Assembly: GCF_001375555.1 (NCBI RefSeq)
Contig: NZ_CTDZ01000009.1
Span: forward strand, 310,001-374,000
Direction: 5' to 3'
DNA: 64,000 nt
Origin: Numidum massiliense
Lineage (GTDB): Bacteria; Bacillota; Bacilli; Thermoactinomycetales; Novibacillaceae
Positions within the stretch are counted from its first letter, which is position 1, and each line of letters opens with the position of its first letter. Below, piece by piece: positions 25,159-33,335 of the stretch. A model generated the notes under the pieces. The model saw only the letters and a program-made list of their open reading frames with translations, made no database searches and was not told the DNA's origin. The translations under genes and the position numbers were made by a program.

Positions 25159-26499
25159 ATGCAAGTGTGGCCGTATGTCGTCCGTAAAAGGGATACGTTG
25201 TTGCGGATTGCGAAGCGGTTTGCGGTGAATGAAGTGGCGCTTCTCTGTGCGAATCCCGCGTTGCGCAGCGATGCACGGCTTGTACCGGGAGAGATCGTCT
25301 ACATCCCGCGTGAACAACTGCGGCAATACGTCATGCAGCCTGCCGACACGATCGATCGGCTTGCGGGAAAATTTAACGTATCGTCTCGCGACATTATTGC
25401 TATAAATCCACACCTGCGCGCTGTAAATCCGCAATTTAGGACACACCTGCTGTACCCAGGGCAGGTGATCGCCATTCCACTGGCGCTGGCAACCGCACGG
25501 ATTGTGCATGCGGATCAGGAGTACGGGTACGAGGAAATACGTACCGATTTACGGCGGTTGCAGCGACGGTACCCTTTTTTATTTGTAAAAACGATCGGCC
25601 ACTCGGAGGAAGGGAAGCCCTTGTTGGCGATTCGTCTCGGGGACGGTTCGAAGGAACTCGGTCTGTTTGCGGCCTCGAGCGGAGACGCGTGGTGTACGAC
25701 GCTACTTTTGATGCGGTTTGTCGAGGACTGCTGTGCCGCGTTCCACAATGGCACCCGGCTTGTGGGGTATAGCATGGCAGAACTGTTTCGGCAGACGGCG
25801 ATATGGCTCGTCCCGCTTGTCGCTCCGGACGACGTCGAGCGAGCAATTGCGGGGGGAGATGGCGCTGGGGAAAATGGGCGTACACTGTCGGAATGGCCGC
25901 AGTTTTGGACGGGGAGTGGCCAGCGGGGCGGGTACGCACAAGGGGGGCTGTCGATGGATTTGGCTGAGCGGATGGGGACGCCAGACCCGGCCGTGACGCC
26001 TAATCCGGCCGGGCTTGTGGCGGAGGTCGTGGCGAGCCGTGCAACTGTTGCCCACTTAGCAGAGGGTGGCGGTCAAGTGGGCGGTCGGGAACGAGAAGGG
26101 GGGAGGGAAAAGGATTGGGATGGGCAGAGACGCAGGCACTCGTCCCCAGTTTCACAGCAAGCGTCGTCCTGTACACCAAGAGCCGTTACCAATTTTATAA
26201 CCCGACACAACTTTCGCCTCGTGATCTCTTTCTGTCGCGGAAGTGACCACATTAGTTGGGGCTATAACGGTTTGGAACCGCGCGAGGCCGAGGTGATCGC
26301 TAATCGTTTGGCACATGTGAGCGGGTACACATCGGCACGGTATACGGACGGTGAGTCGGCACTTAAAGATTGGTTCATCCGCACCTTCCGCCGTCCGGCG
26401 TATACGGTCGAAGTAAGTATGCCTGCCTTGGCACAGTTTCCAGCGCTGTATGAACGGCAGTTGCGCCTGTTGTTGTACGCTGCGAGTGTTTACGTTTAG
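25159..26499 (+). CDS. LysM-domain protein with a degenerate M14 (zinc carboxypeptidase) domain
   Basis: A 446-residue protein. Two LysM peptidoglycan-binding domains come first: residues 5-50 (YVVRKRDTLLRIAKRFAVNE) and 56-107 (YVMQPADTIDRLAGKFNVSS). Residues 120-446 follow the M14 peptidase fold seen in gamma-D-glutamyl-diaminoacid endopeptidase I (YqgT/ENP1). The zinc ligands are gone: the family HxxE is SGDA (Ser174, Ala177), and the second His of FHTQG is Cys359 (SFCRGS). NPDG is APDD. The general-base Glu survives in YTVEVS (Glu418). A Gly/Arg-rich insert fills about 228-340. No signal peptide. Probably a cell-wall or spore-coat binding pseudoenzyme. GTGGGGGGGAG precedes the ATG. Confidence 0.75.
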   Translation: MQVWPYVVRKRDTLLRIAKRFAVNEVALLCANPALRSDARLVPGEIVYIPREQLRQYVMQPADTIDRLAGKFNVSSRDIIAINPHLRAVNPQFRTHLLYPGQVIAIPLALATARIVHADQEYGYEEIRTDLRRLQRRYPFLFVKTIGHSEEGKPLLAIRLGDGSKELGLFAASSGDAWCTTLLLMRFVEDCCAAFHNGTRLVGYSMAELFRQTAIWLVPLVAPDDVERAIAGGDGAGENGRTLSEWPQFWTGSGQRGGYAQGGLSMDLAERMGTPDPAVTPNPAGLVAEVVASRATVAHLAEGGGQVGGREREGGREKDWDGQRRRHSSPVSQQASSCTPRAVTNFITRHNFRLVISFCRGSDHISWGYNGLEPREAEVIANRLAHVSGYTSARYTDGESALKDWFIRTFRRPAYTVEVSMPALAQFPALYERQLRLLLYAASVYV

Positions 26500-26533
26500 A
26501 TGATGTACAGAATGTCAGCTGAAAATAGTATAA

Positions 26534-26571
26534 CGATGTCGTCACTAGTCATCGATGTCGTCACTAGTCAT
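26534..26571 (+). repeat. 19-bp perfect tandem repeat
   Basis: CGATGTCGTCACTAGTCAT occurs twice in a row (26534-26552, 26553-26571) between convergent genes. Confidence 0.85.
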
Positions 26572-26613
26572 CAACCCTCTAGCCTGTCCCGTGCGTTATG
26601 TTTGACGTGCCTC

Positions 26614-27462
26614 TCACTCCTGCGTCTTCTGCTCCCACAGATCATTCAGCTTTTTGTATGTAGCGGGATAATTTGCTTCATATTGTAAAAATTGCGGAAT
26701 CGGATAGCGCACGCCGCCGCGGTGCGTCCCTTGTAAACCGACGAGAAAATCGTCCACGTGCCCGAACGGTAGTGTAAAGGCCATTTCGTGATCTTGTGTT
26801 TGGCCAAAGACGCGGTCGCCGTAGCACGGCAAAATGACTTGTGGTTCGTTGCTCTGTTTCGTCTTAATGATCATATCGGCGCAGTCGGCGCGGGCAGAAA
26901 ATGTCGAGGTAAGGGCGCCCCCTTTTTTGTACAAGGCGGCAGCGACCATGCGCATCACTTGTGCCGAGTTTCCGTAAACGATGACGAGGTCTGGCTCGAA
27001 CGTGGTCCGGGATAACGGTGCGATCGCGATGATGCCGCTTTCATCTTTAGCAAACTTAGGTACGGCTTCCTCCGTTTTGACGCCAGCCTCGACCGTCTCT
27101 GTGTACATGCCGCACGCTAAGTGGCCGTCGGTGTAGTAATCGACGGGCTCTTCGAAGTGAAACACTGCTTTGGCAATCGGACAGGACACGTCTGCGCCCC
27201 CTAAGGCGATTGCCCAGCCGTACGTGCGCGCCATCGTCACCCCTTGACAAATGCTTAGTTTGACCCCTAAATCGCGGTGCGGGCGCTTTGCGCGCGGGGG
27301 GAGTGGCTCATCTTTTTTTAAGACCCGTACGGCTAAGGGAAACGTTGCGGGGCGTACGTAGTCAGTAAGATGTTGGTCTAGTTGCTTCATTTGTTCCTGG
27401 ATTTCTGGCACTTGTGTGGCATGTTCTTGCATCGCTTGCTCGCGCATCGTTTGCTCTTGCAT
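26614..27462 (-). CDS. DUF169 family protein
   Basis: A 282-residue cytoplasmic protein of the DUF169 (COG2043) family, recognisable by FPLAVRVLKKDEPLPP, KLSICQGVTMARTYGW, the CPIAKAVFHF and DLVIVYGNSAQVMRM blocks and LPCYGDRVFGQTQDHEM. Several conserved cysteines (in LSICQGV, VSCPIAK, LACGMYT, ADCADM, LPCYGD) suggest metal or cofactor binding, but no function is established. The ATG at 27462 is chosen for its GGAGGAG ribosome site; the open frame extends 15 codons further. The N terminus is a Gln/Glu/Met-rich helix (MQEQTMREQAMQEH). Confidence 0.78.
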   Translation of the reverse strand: MQEQTMREQAMQEHATQVPEIQEQMKQLDQHLTDYVRPATFPLAVRVLKKDEPLPPRAKRPHRDLGVKLSICQGVTMARTYGWAIALGGADVSCPIAKAVFHFEEPVDYYTDGHLACGMYTETVEAGVKTEEAVPKFAKDESGIIAIAPLSRTTFEPDLVIVYGNSAQVMRMVAAALYKKGGALTSTFSARADCADMIIKTKQSNEPQVILPCYGDRVFGQTQDHEMAFTLPFGHVDDFLVGLQGTHRGGVRYPIPQFLQYEANYPATYKKLNDLWEQKTQE

Positions 27463-27593
27463 CGTCAATCTCCTCCACTTGTCATTTTTTTGTCTAATGT
27501 TACTCATTACATTACCATACGGTGAATTTGCGGTCTACTTGCTCAAGGTGCGAGATTGCATCCGAAGTGGCCCGCAAAACGTTAATAGCGGAA

Positions 27594-27633
27594 AAACACC
27601 CCTTCACTCGAGTACGAGCTATAAGGGGTGTTT
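27594..27633 (-). terminator. Terminator of the DinB-like gene
   Basis: AAACACCCCTT pairs with AAGGGGTGTTT (11 bp). On the minus strand it is followed by TTTTTC, directly after the stop codon at 27639. Confidence 0.88.
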
Positions 27634-27638
27634 GCCGG

Positions 27639-28181
27639 TTATTGTTGTAAAAGGTTGTCTATTTCTTTCTTCTGGCGTAAGTGGTGACGGAAATGCATTT
27701 CGGTTAGTTGAAACCACTCGTGTGCGTTTAAAGCGCCAAACCCGGGGTGCCGCACCTTGCCGCACGAGGATACCGTCTCAAGTTTGTCGGCGATGGTACG
27801 CGCTTGCGTCAATACTGCCGTCATACCTGTGTGCAATTCATCTTTGTCCCCGGGGTTTTGCGGTGTGTATGCCGGTGAAGGGGGCACTTTAATTTTCGTC
27901 GGCGGAAAGGCATCGTTCCGGAAAATTTGTTCTCCTGCCGCTGTCTTTTCGCCATCGCTTGCCTCTACTAGTGCACACTGTTCAACGGCCGGAAATTGCA
28001 TGTAAAGTGCTGACTTGATCAGGTGGTTGTACATTTGTCCGAGCGACCACTGTTCCGGTTGCGGTTTGTACGTCAGTTGTTTGAGGGTGTAGTTGTCCAG
28101 CTCCTGCACATAATGTTGAATTAACGCCTCAAGTTCTTGTAGCGTCGTCTGTGCGCTTCTTGCCTCTGTCGTGTGTTTCAT
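27639..28181 (-). CDS. DinB-like four-helix protein
   Basis: A 180-residue protein of the DinB/YfiT metalloenzyme-like superfamily. The conserved features are the LTYKPQPEQWSLGQMYNHLIKS helix (first His), the Phe/Pro-rich middle, and the C-terminal HEWFQLTEMHFRHHLRQ helix with the two metal-binding histidines. Members bind Ni or Zn and some are thiol transferases; function here is unknown. ATG at 28181 with AAGGGGGATGACGAG upstream is preferred; the longer frame to 28238 has no ribosome site. The WYL regulator gene lies just upstream in the same direction. Confidence 0.8.
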   Translation of the reverse strand: MKHTTEARSAQTTLQELEALIQHYVQELDNYTLKQLTYKPQPEQWSLGQMYNHLIKSALYMQFPAVEQCALVEASDGEKTAAGEQIFRNDAFPPTKIKVPPSPAYTPQNPGDKDELHTGMTAVLTQARTIADKLETVSSCGKVRHPGFGALNAHEWFQLTEMHFRHHLRQKKEIDNLLQQ

Positions 28182-28333
28182 CTCGTCATCCCCCTTGTGT
28201 TTATGGGTGGCGGGTTGAACGCTCGGTAGATTTACCATTCACTGCTTAAATATTTTTGCGGTAAATGACATGTCGTTCACCCGTCCATAACCATCGTACG
28301 CAAGTGCTCCTGACACCATTATGTCAGTAGTTT

Positions 28334-29305
28334 TTAAGGATATACACGCGCTATCGCCTGTATTTCTTCGCGTATAGTCTCTTGTAAGGACTGGGGCTCG
28401 AGCACGAACGCACGACTTCCCCAACTGAGAATCCATGACAAGACTTCCCGCTCGTGCCGTGCGCGCAACGTGACGTACAATCCGTCGCTACGTTCTTCAT
28501 ACGTGTCAATGTAGTAAAAACGGGATTCTAACACCGCAGGAGCGATCGACGGGGAAAAACGTACGACAATTCGTAACCGACGATCGTCCGGCGGCGAGTA
28601 AGTAGATAGTGAGAAATCTGCGGGTAGCTGAAAGTTCTCAGGTAGTCGTTTCAACTTGCGCATGCGGTCTAAACGGAAATGGCGGATCGCTTCCCGCAAC
28701 GAACAAAAAGCGATTAAGTACCACGAATCCGTTAAATGAACGAGGCCGTACGGATAGACTTTTCGCTCTGTCTCGTCGTCTGTACCGCCTGTGTGCTTTT
28801 TCCGATACGAAAATGTTACAGCTTCACAGTCGGCGATTGCTTTGCGCAAGGTGGTTAAGTATTCATTCTCGCGTTCGCTCATGACGTGTGCACGCAGCGG
28901 GGCGGAATGGACATAGCTGTCGGGCAAAAAACGGATCATTTCCCGCAATTGTAGTACTTGCATGCGCTGGCGTTCGCTCAGGAGTGCCTCGATTTTAGCG
29001 TGAGCGGAACGGTTGTGACGCTGCCATTCGGCATCGAGTTTATGAGCCATCACTTCGCTACCGCAAAGTAGCGCAATGGCCTCTTCAGGAAGGAAGGCGA
29101 CCGGTGGCAAAAAGTACCCGTCTACGAGGGAGTACCCTTGTCCGGGGACAGCGGCGATCGGTACACCTGCTTCGCAAAGCGCCTGAATATCCCGATAGAC
29201 GGTACGCACACTAATTTCGAACAACGCTGCTAAATCTTCCGCCCGCGTCTGTCGTCGACGTTGCAATTCGAGCAAGATGCCTAACAGCCGATCCGTACGA
29301 TTCAT
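28334..29305 (-). CDS. WYL-domain transcriptional regulator (YafY type)
   Basis: A 323-residue regulator: an N-terminal helix-turn-helix of the HTH_11 type (RLLGILLELQRRRQTRAEDL, then FEISVRTVYRDIQALCEAGV), a linker, and a WYL ligand-sensing domain at about 140-320 with VYPYGLVHLTDSWYLIAFC. The WYL motif itself reads SWYLIAFC. Such regulators often sense nucleotides or DNA damage products, and are often next to DinB-like genes as here. ATG at 29305. Divergent from the lipoprotein/lipase cassette, so it could regulate it, but no operator is evident. Confidence 0.85.
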   Translation of the reverse strand: MNRTDRLLGILLELQRRRQTRAEDLAALFEISVRTVYRDIQALCEAGVPIAAVPGQGYSLVDGYFLPPVAFLPEEAIALLCGSEVMAHKLDAEWQRHNRSAHAKIEALLSERQRMQVLQLREMIRFLPDSYVHSAPLRAHVMSERENEYLTTLRKAIADCEAVTFSYRKKHTGGTDDETERKVYPYGLVHLTDSWYLIAFCSLREAIRHFRLDRMRKLKRLPENFQLPADFSLSTYSPPDDRRLRIVVRFSPSIAPAVLESRFYYIDTYEERSDGLYVTLRARHEREVLSWILSWGSRAFVLEPQSLQETIREEIQAIARVYP

Positions 29306-29347
29306 AGTGACCTCCGAGTCGTTTGTCGTATATTGACGATTATAACA

Positions 29348-29467
29348 TGGCAGGGGATTAGGGTTATTGGTACTTTAGTTATAAACGGTTGTGGGTAACT
29401 CACGTGTCAAGCTGCAGAAAAACCATGTGATTTAGATGTGAAAAAGGAAGAACAGAAAGGGCGAAAG
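29348..29467 (+). pseudogene. Fossil 3' end of a second copy of the cassette lipoprotein gene
   Basis: Bases 29405-29467 read CQAAEKPCDLDVKKEEQKG in one frame, matching CQDAEKPCNLDVEKEEEKA near the end of the lipoprotein gene at 30165-30230; DNA identity is high over about 65 bases. Weaker similarity continues to about 29348 (GGGGATTAGGGTTATTGGTAC against GGAATTAGATTTATGTAC). No start codon or open frame remains. It shows a former tandem duplication of the lipoprotein gene, now decayed. Confidence 0.75.
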
Positions 29468-29564
29468 CGCCATCCCGCTAAAGATATAAAAATAGATCAA
29501 AATAACCCTTGATTCCATAATAAAAAATAGTCATAATCGTACATATAGAAAAGGTGAGCGAAAG

Positions 29565-30293
29565 ATGAAGGGAGTTACAATTTTGAGACATCCCATCTGT
29601 GCCGTCTTCATTAGCTTACTTTTAGTGCTAGGGGGTTGCCAAATGAATTATCAAAGTAAAGAACACGACAAAATGAAAGGGATACCAGAGGGCGAATTGC
29701 CACAAGTCACGGCTTTTCAGGATGAATTCACTCGCAAGTTTATGGACTCTACAGAACCTGTGCAGGAAGGTTATTACTTATTCCGTTCGGGGGTTAACGG
29801 TTTTACGATGTTATTTCCAGAGAATGCGAAGATGGCGGATAAGGTGTATTCAGCACCTGGTGATCACTATGAATATACAAGCTTCGGTGGTGACTACGGT
29901 TTAAAGGAATCGAACGAGGTCTATTCAGTCGATATTAAATACCAGAACGATGTATATGCAGACCATGTCGACAGTCAGTTAAATAGTCTGCGTCGGTTTT
30001 TAAAAGATGGTGAATTTGAAGAGATAAGCATGTCAGGTAAAACGATCTATTACGGAAGTGGGAAAAAGGAATTCGAACATGAAAACGATACAGTGTATGC
30101 CTTTTTCAGCTACATAAAAGCGAAAGAACGCCACCAAGGAATTAGATTTATGTACAGTGCCACCTGTCAAGATGCAGAGAAGCCCTGTAATTTAGATGTG
30201 GAAAAGGAAGAAGAGAAGGCGAAACGGTTGATGGAGTCCGTGACGTTTATTGATGCCGATTTGGAAGAAAGGAGTGATCAGGATGGCGAATGA
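29565..30293 (+). CDS. Lipoprotein, candidate immunity protein of the lipase cassette
   Basis: A 242-residue lipoprotein with a typical signal peptide and lipobox LGGC (Cys at residue 25). The mature part is an alpha/beta domain with a conserved-looking GYYLFRSGVNGFTMLFPENA segment, and two cysteines in TCQDAEKPCNLD that may form a disulfide. I know no function from the sequence itself. It ends 11 bases inside the downstream lipase-like gene, so they are coupled. A lipoprotein upstream of a secreted lipase and a decayed second copy nearby are what is seen with immunity proteins of type VII toxins such as TilA; this is inference. Confidence 0.6.
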   Translation: MKGVTILRHPICAVFISLLLVLGGCQMNYQSKEHDKMKGIPEGELPQVTAFQDEFTRKFMDSTEPVQEGYYLFRSGVNGFTMLFPENAKMADKVYSAPGDHYEYTSFGGDYGLKESNEVYSVDIKYQNDVYADHVDSQLNSLRRFLKDGEFEEISMSGKTIYYGSGKKEFEHENDTVYAFFSYIKAKERHQGIRFMYSATCQDAEKPCNLDVEKEEEKAKRLMESVTFIDADLEERSDQDGE

Positions 30294-31917
30294 AGAAATT
30301 TTTAATACACCTGAGTTAAGGCTACGTATTTCTGAATTAAGTTATGAAGATCTTAAGGAGGCGGGTTACGAAAAGGAAATTCGCAGAATTTATGCGGAAG
30401 AGACGGGAAGGGAACTCCCGGCTAACGTCACTATCATTCCTTCGCGAGAAGTAAAAAATGTCAAAGACGAGTCCGGTTATGTCGGAATTGCGATTCACTT
30501 TCACGATGAAAAGAAAAAAATTAATCAAGTGTATGTCGTATCCCGCGGGAGTCAGACTATGGAAGACTGGCTATACAATTTTTTTGGTATTTTGAGTGGA
30601 CAAGATGATAGTCAGTATGTGAACACACGCATATTTGTAGATGAGGTCGAAAAAAGAGCAAAAAAGCTGGCGAAGGGCAAGGAGCCACTGACGATCGGCT
30701 TAGGCCATTCACAGGCCGATAACCATCACCTCAATCTTCGATTAGCGGCTAGCGACGACGTTAAACTGTACTTTGATAAATTGTACAGCGTTAACGGGGC
30801 ACAACCAAACATTAATCTTCTCTGGCTTATTGATGATGATTTCCAGTGGGAAGTGGCTAAAAAATTCAATGTAGATCACCGGGATAAAAACGCCATCTTC
30901 ACCCTCCCTCCCGTCGAAGTCGCCAAATTCGCAGAAGAATACTACAAAAACAAGAAGGTAGACGGCATTAGTGTCACAGATAATATGGTTCGCTACGTGT
31001 CGCGTAACGATCCGCTTTACGGTGTGAGTATCCGGGAGGCTGGGTTTATCGATGTCGGCGAAATGATTTTAATCGAGACAAATCCGGACTATCCCGGTTT
31101 ACGCGACTATGTGGAGCAAATTCCGGAAGAGGAAATACGGAAGATCCAAGCCCTCTTTGTGGAATATAGGGAAAGTTACAGAAACGGTGGGTTGCAAGCA
31201 GTACTTCGGGAAGCGATCGGCATTGACTTGGACCTTATTAACGAGTTAACGGATAATCCAAGCTCGACTATATCAAACCGAAGCGGAGATTTAATCGCAA
31301 TGATTCAAAGTATGCGCGAGAAATTTCCTAACGTATTGGCTGCGGTCGCTTACATAAGAAAACATGCTGACCCCGTATTATCAGCGTTGGTCGAAGGTGG
31401 ATACATCGAAGAGGCGCAAAAGAAGGAGGTTACCTCCGAATTAACTGGGCTAGAGGAGGATTTACAAGCGCTGTATCAAGTTGTTGAGGATCTGATTGCG
31501 AGCCACGAAAAATTAATTGAAGATATACAGGAAAAGAATTATTTCCGCGGTTCTTGGAAGACAATGTTGTTACCTTCCGAGTACATCAATGCTGTCCGTA
31601 AATTGGTTAAAATATACAAACGGGCATCGGGGCGGATTGATACTTTTAGTGAGCTATTAAAAAAATTAGCGCCCATTGAAGCGAGCCACTCTGTTGAGGA
31701 AATGCTCAATGCGCTACAACGTGTGAAAGGGAAGGATGAGGGATTGTGGAAAGGCTATCGCGAGGGAGATATGTTGTACTATAAAGGTGGGAAAGGAGGC
31801 GAACCGATCGAAGTGAATATCTCCTCAGCTGTGCGCATGCGGATAAACCCCTTAAAACTGGACATACATAACTACAAGCTCACGTTATCTCTGGTTCTCG
31901 CTTCCTTTCGTCAATAG
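30283..31917 (+). CDS. Lipase-like alpha/beta hydrolase protein, candidate reverse-arranged type VII toxin; 3' end altered by an IS
   Basis: Residues count from ATG 30283 (GAAAGGAGTGATCAGG upstream). The N-terminal 250 residues look like a lipase: VYVVSRGSQTMEDWLYNFFG is the strand/oxyanion region of lipases (compare RGTxSxxDW), and the nucleophile elbow is GLGHSQAD with Ser143. The C-terminal half (about 310-525) is long helices (LTGLEEDLQALYQVVEDLI, YINAVRKLVKIYKRASG), like the helical export domain of LXG-type substrates but placed after the enzyme. It resembles DUF6792-type Bacillus proteins. The last 19 residues come from the left end of the IS3 element; joining 31858 to 33313 gives codons for Q, L, L and a stop, likely the original end. 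Confidence 0.6.
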   Translation: MANEEIFNTPELRLRISELSYEDLKEAGYEKEIRRIYAEETGRELPANVTIIPSREVKNVKDESGYVGIAIHFHDEKKKINQVYVVSRGSQTMEDWLYNFFGILSGQDDSQYVNTRIFVDEVEKRAKKLAKGKEPLTIGLGHSQADNHHLNLRLAASDDVKLYFDKLYSVNGAQPNINLLWLIDDDFQWEVAKKFNVDHRDKNAIFTLPPVEVAKFAEEYYKNKKVDGISVTDNMVRYVSRNDPLYGVSIREAGFIDVGEMILIETNPDYPGLRDYVEQIPEEEIRKIQALFVEYRESYRNGGLQAVLREAIGIDLDLINELTDNPSSTISNRSGDLIAMIQSMREKFPNVLAAVAYIRKHADPVLSALVEGGYIEEAQKKEVTSELTGLEEDLQALYQVVEDLIASHEKLIEDIQEKNYFRGSWKTMLLPSEYINAVRKLVKIYKRASGRIDTFSELLKKLAPIEASHSVEEMLNALQRVKGKDEGLWKGYREGDMLYYKGGKGGEPIEVNISSAVRMRINPLKLDIHNYKLTLSLVLASFRQ

Positions 31918-32030
31918 AAGTGTAGTCGCTTCAGACCTTCCGTCAAGGGTAAAGGCTACGCCCTCGCTTTCGCTCGCCCTTGACGTCACGTCTTACAGCG
32001 GCTGTTGGCTTGGAAGACGAAAGGGAAGGA

Positions 32031-32852
32031 TCAGAGTCGAACGGCTTTCGTGCGCAACGAAGATGTTTGATGCGCATGGAAAAACTGCGCGGGGCTCATG
32101 TCCCCAATACTACCGTGTATGCGGCGGTTGTTATAAAAGTCCATAAAGCCTATGACGGTACGATATGCTTCCTCGTACGTCTCAAAGGAATACTTGTTGA
32201 AGCATTCGTCCTCAACGATCCGATGAAACGCCTCAATATGGGCATTTTTATTCGGTGTGTTCGGCGGAATACGTTCGTGCTCACAACCGTAGTGTTCACA
32301 AGCTTCTTCGAATACTTTAGATACGAACTGTGGACCATTGTCCGTCCGGATGATCGGCTTTTCTTGTGCCTCCTGAAGCCCGCGTGTCGAAAGCGCTCGT
32401 TGTAGCACCTGAACAGCGTCTTGACCTTCGCAAGCTAATCCAACATGATAGTCAATAATCGAACGGTCATAAACGTCAATGTAGGAAAGCAGGAAGAAAA
32501 AGCGGTTTTCTCCGGCAATGTACCCATACTTGATGTCTGTTTCCCACAGCTCATTCGATCGCTCAACGAGGCGGTTACGTGCAAGGCGCCTAGGGTGGCG
32601 GATTCGCTTCCGTCGCTGCGGCAGTAAGATGCCTAACCGTTTGCAGAGACGGTACACTTTTTTCTTATTAATGACTAAATCGTACGTCGAACGGAGCGCC
32701 ACCGTTAATTTTCGGTACCCATACGCGTAGCCATCACCCGAGACGAGCTCCATAAGCCATTCTTTAATTTGTTCGTCGGACACTTTTTGCCCGCTGTTTG
32801 TGAAGGAGTAACCTGGTGCCGGTCTCCCCCCACTTACTTTCTTCTCCTTCAC
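32031..32852 (-). CDS. IS3-family transposase, OrfB (DDE integrase core)
   Basis: A 273-residue catalytic part of the transposase. An HTH_21 region (YGYRKLTVALRSTYDLVINKK) precedes the rve integrase core with the three catalytic acids in WETDIKYGYI, IRTDNGPQFVS and NAHIEAFHRIVEDE. It is in the -1 frame relative to OrfA and is probably made mainly as an OrfAB fusion by ribosomal slippage. The frame is intact. Confidence 0.93.
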   Translation of the reverse strand: MKEKKVSGGRPAPGYSFTNSGQKVSDEQIKEWLMELVSGDGYAYGYRKLTVALRSTYDLVINKKKVYRLCKRLGILLPQRRKRIRHPRRLARNRLVERSNELWETDIKYGYIAGENRFFFLLSYIDVYDRSIIDYHVGLACEGQDAVQVLQRALSTRGLQEAQEKPIIRTDNGPQFVSKVFEEACEHYGCEHERIPPNTPNKNAHIEAFHRIVEDECFNKYSFETYEEAYRTVIGFMDFYNNRRIHGSIGDMSPAQFFHAHQTSSLRTKAVRL

Positions 32853-32947
32853 CCGATAGTGTTTCTGATAGTAATAGGTGGAACGCGGTACGTGGACAAT
32901 CCGTAAAACGGTTTGGATCGGGTATCCCTTAGAAATCCACTTGTCCG

Positions 32948-33259
32948 CTACTTCAATCTTTTCAGCAAGTGAGGGTGCTGCTTTTTTACAAGATCACGCA
33001 AAATGGCAATTTCTAAATCCTTTTCGCCCAACAACCGTTTTAGCTGATCATTTTCCTGAGCAAGATCACTGAATTCGCGTGGTTGGGCGGATTCGATCGG
33101 GACGTCCCCGTAGTGCCCGTCCTTATATTCGCGAACCCATCGGTTAAGCAAGTTAGAACCGAGATCATAGCGGCGAGCAACTAGCGCTTGGTTACCAACC
33201 TCCATGGCTTCCTTTGCGACTTGGATTTTAAATTCCTTGGTGAACTGACGGCGTTTCAT
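32948..33259 (-). CDS. IS3-family transposase, OrfA
   Basis: A 103-residue DNA-binding protein with an N-terminal helix-turn-helix (FTKEFKIQVAKEAMEVGNQA, LVARRYDLGSNLLNRWVREY) and a C-terminal leucine-zipper-like helix (LAQENDQLKRLLGEKDLEIA). It overlaps the open frame of OrfB, with a slippery site inside. Confidence 0.9.
   Translation of the reverse strand: MKRRQFTKEFKIQVAKEAMEVGNQALVARRYDLGSNLLNRWVREYKDGHYGDVPIESAQPREFSDLAQENDQLKRLLGEKDLEIAILRDLVKKQHPHLLKRLK
32982..32988 (-). other. Programmed -1 frameshift site of the IS3 element
   Basis: On the minus strand the orfA end contains TAAAAAAG, a classic A-rich slippery sequence of IS3 elements. Slippage by -1 joins OrfA to the OrfB frame. 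Confidence 0.7.
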
Positions 33260-33335
33260 TTGATTCTGCCCCTTTCATCACTAGTATAACTTAAAGTGTT
33301 TAGTGATGTCCAAGTTACTATAGGGGCTTAATAGC

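Larger units (their letters stand above)
31859..33312 (-). mobile_element. IS3-family insertion sequence inside the lipase cassette
   Basis: A 1454-bp element with orfA and orfB on the minus strand. The left end TGGACATACATAACTACAAG and the reverse complement of the right end TGGACATCACTAAACACTTT are imperfect inverted repeats with an identical TGGACAT and the TG..CA termini of the family. I see no clean target duplication (AAC against AGT). It truncates the 3' end of the lipase-like gene by a few codons and separates it from the next small gene. Confidence 0.82.

Noticed and set aside
31918-33314. Reading the IS3 left end as TGTAGTCGC at 31921, with AAG as a 3-bp target duplication.
   Set aside because: The TGGACAT repeat at 31859 matches the right end far better, and joining at 31858/33313 restores a sensible stop codon and gene spacing.
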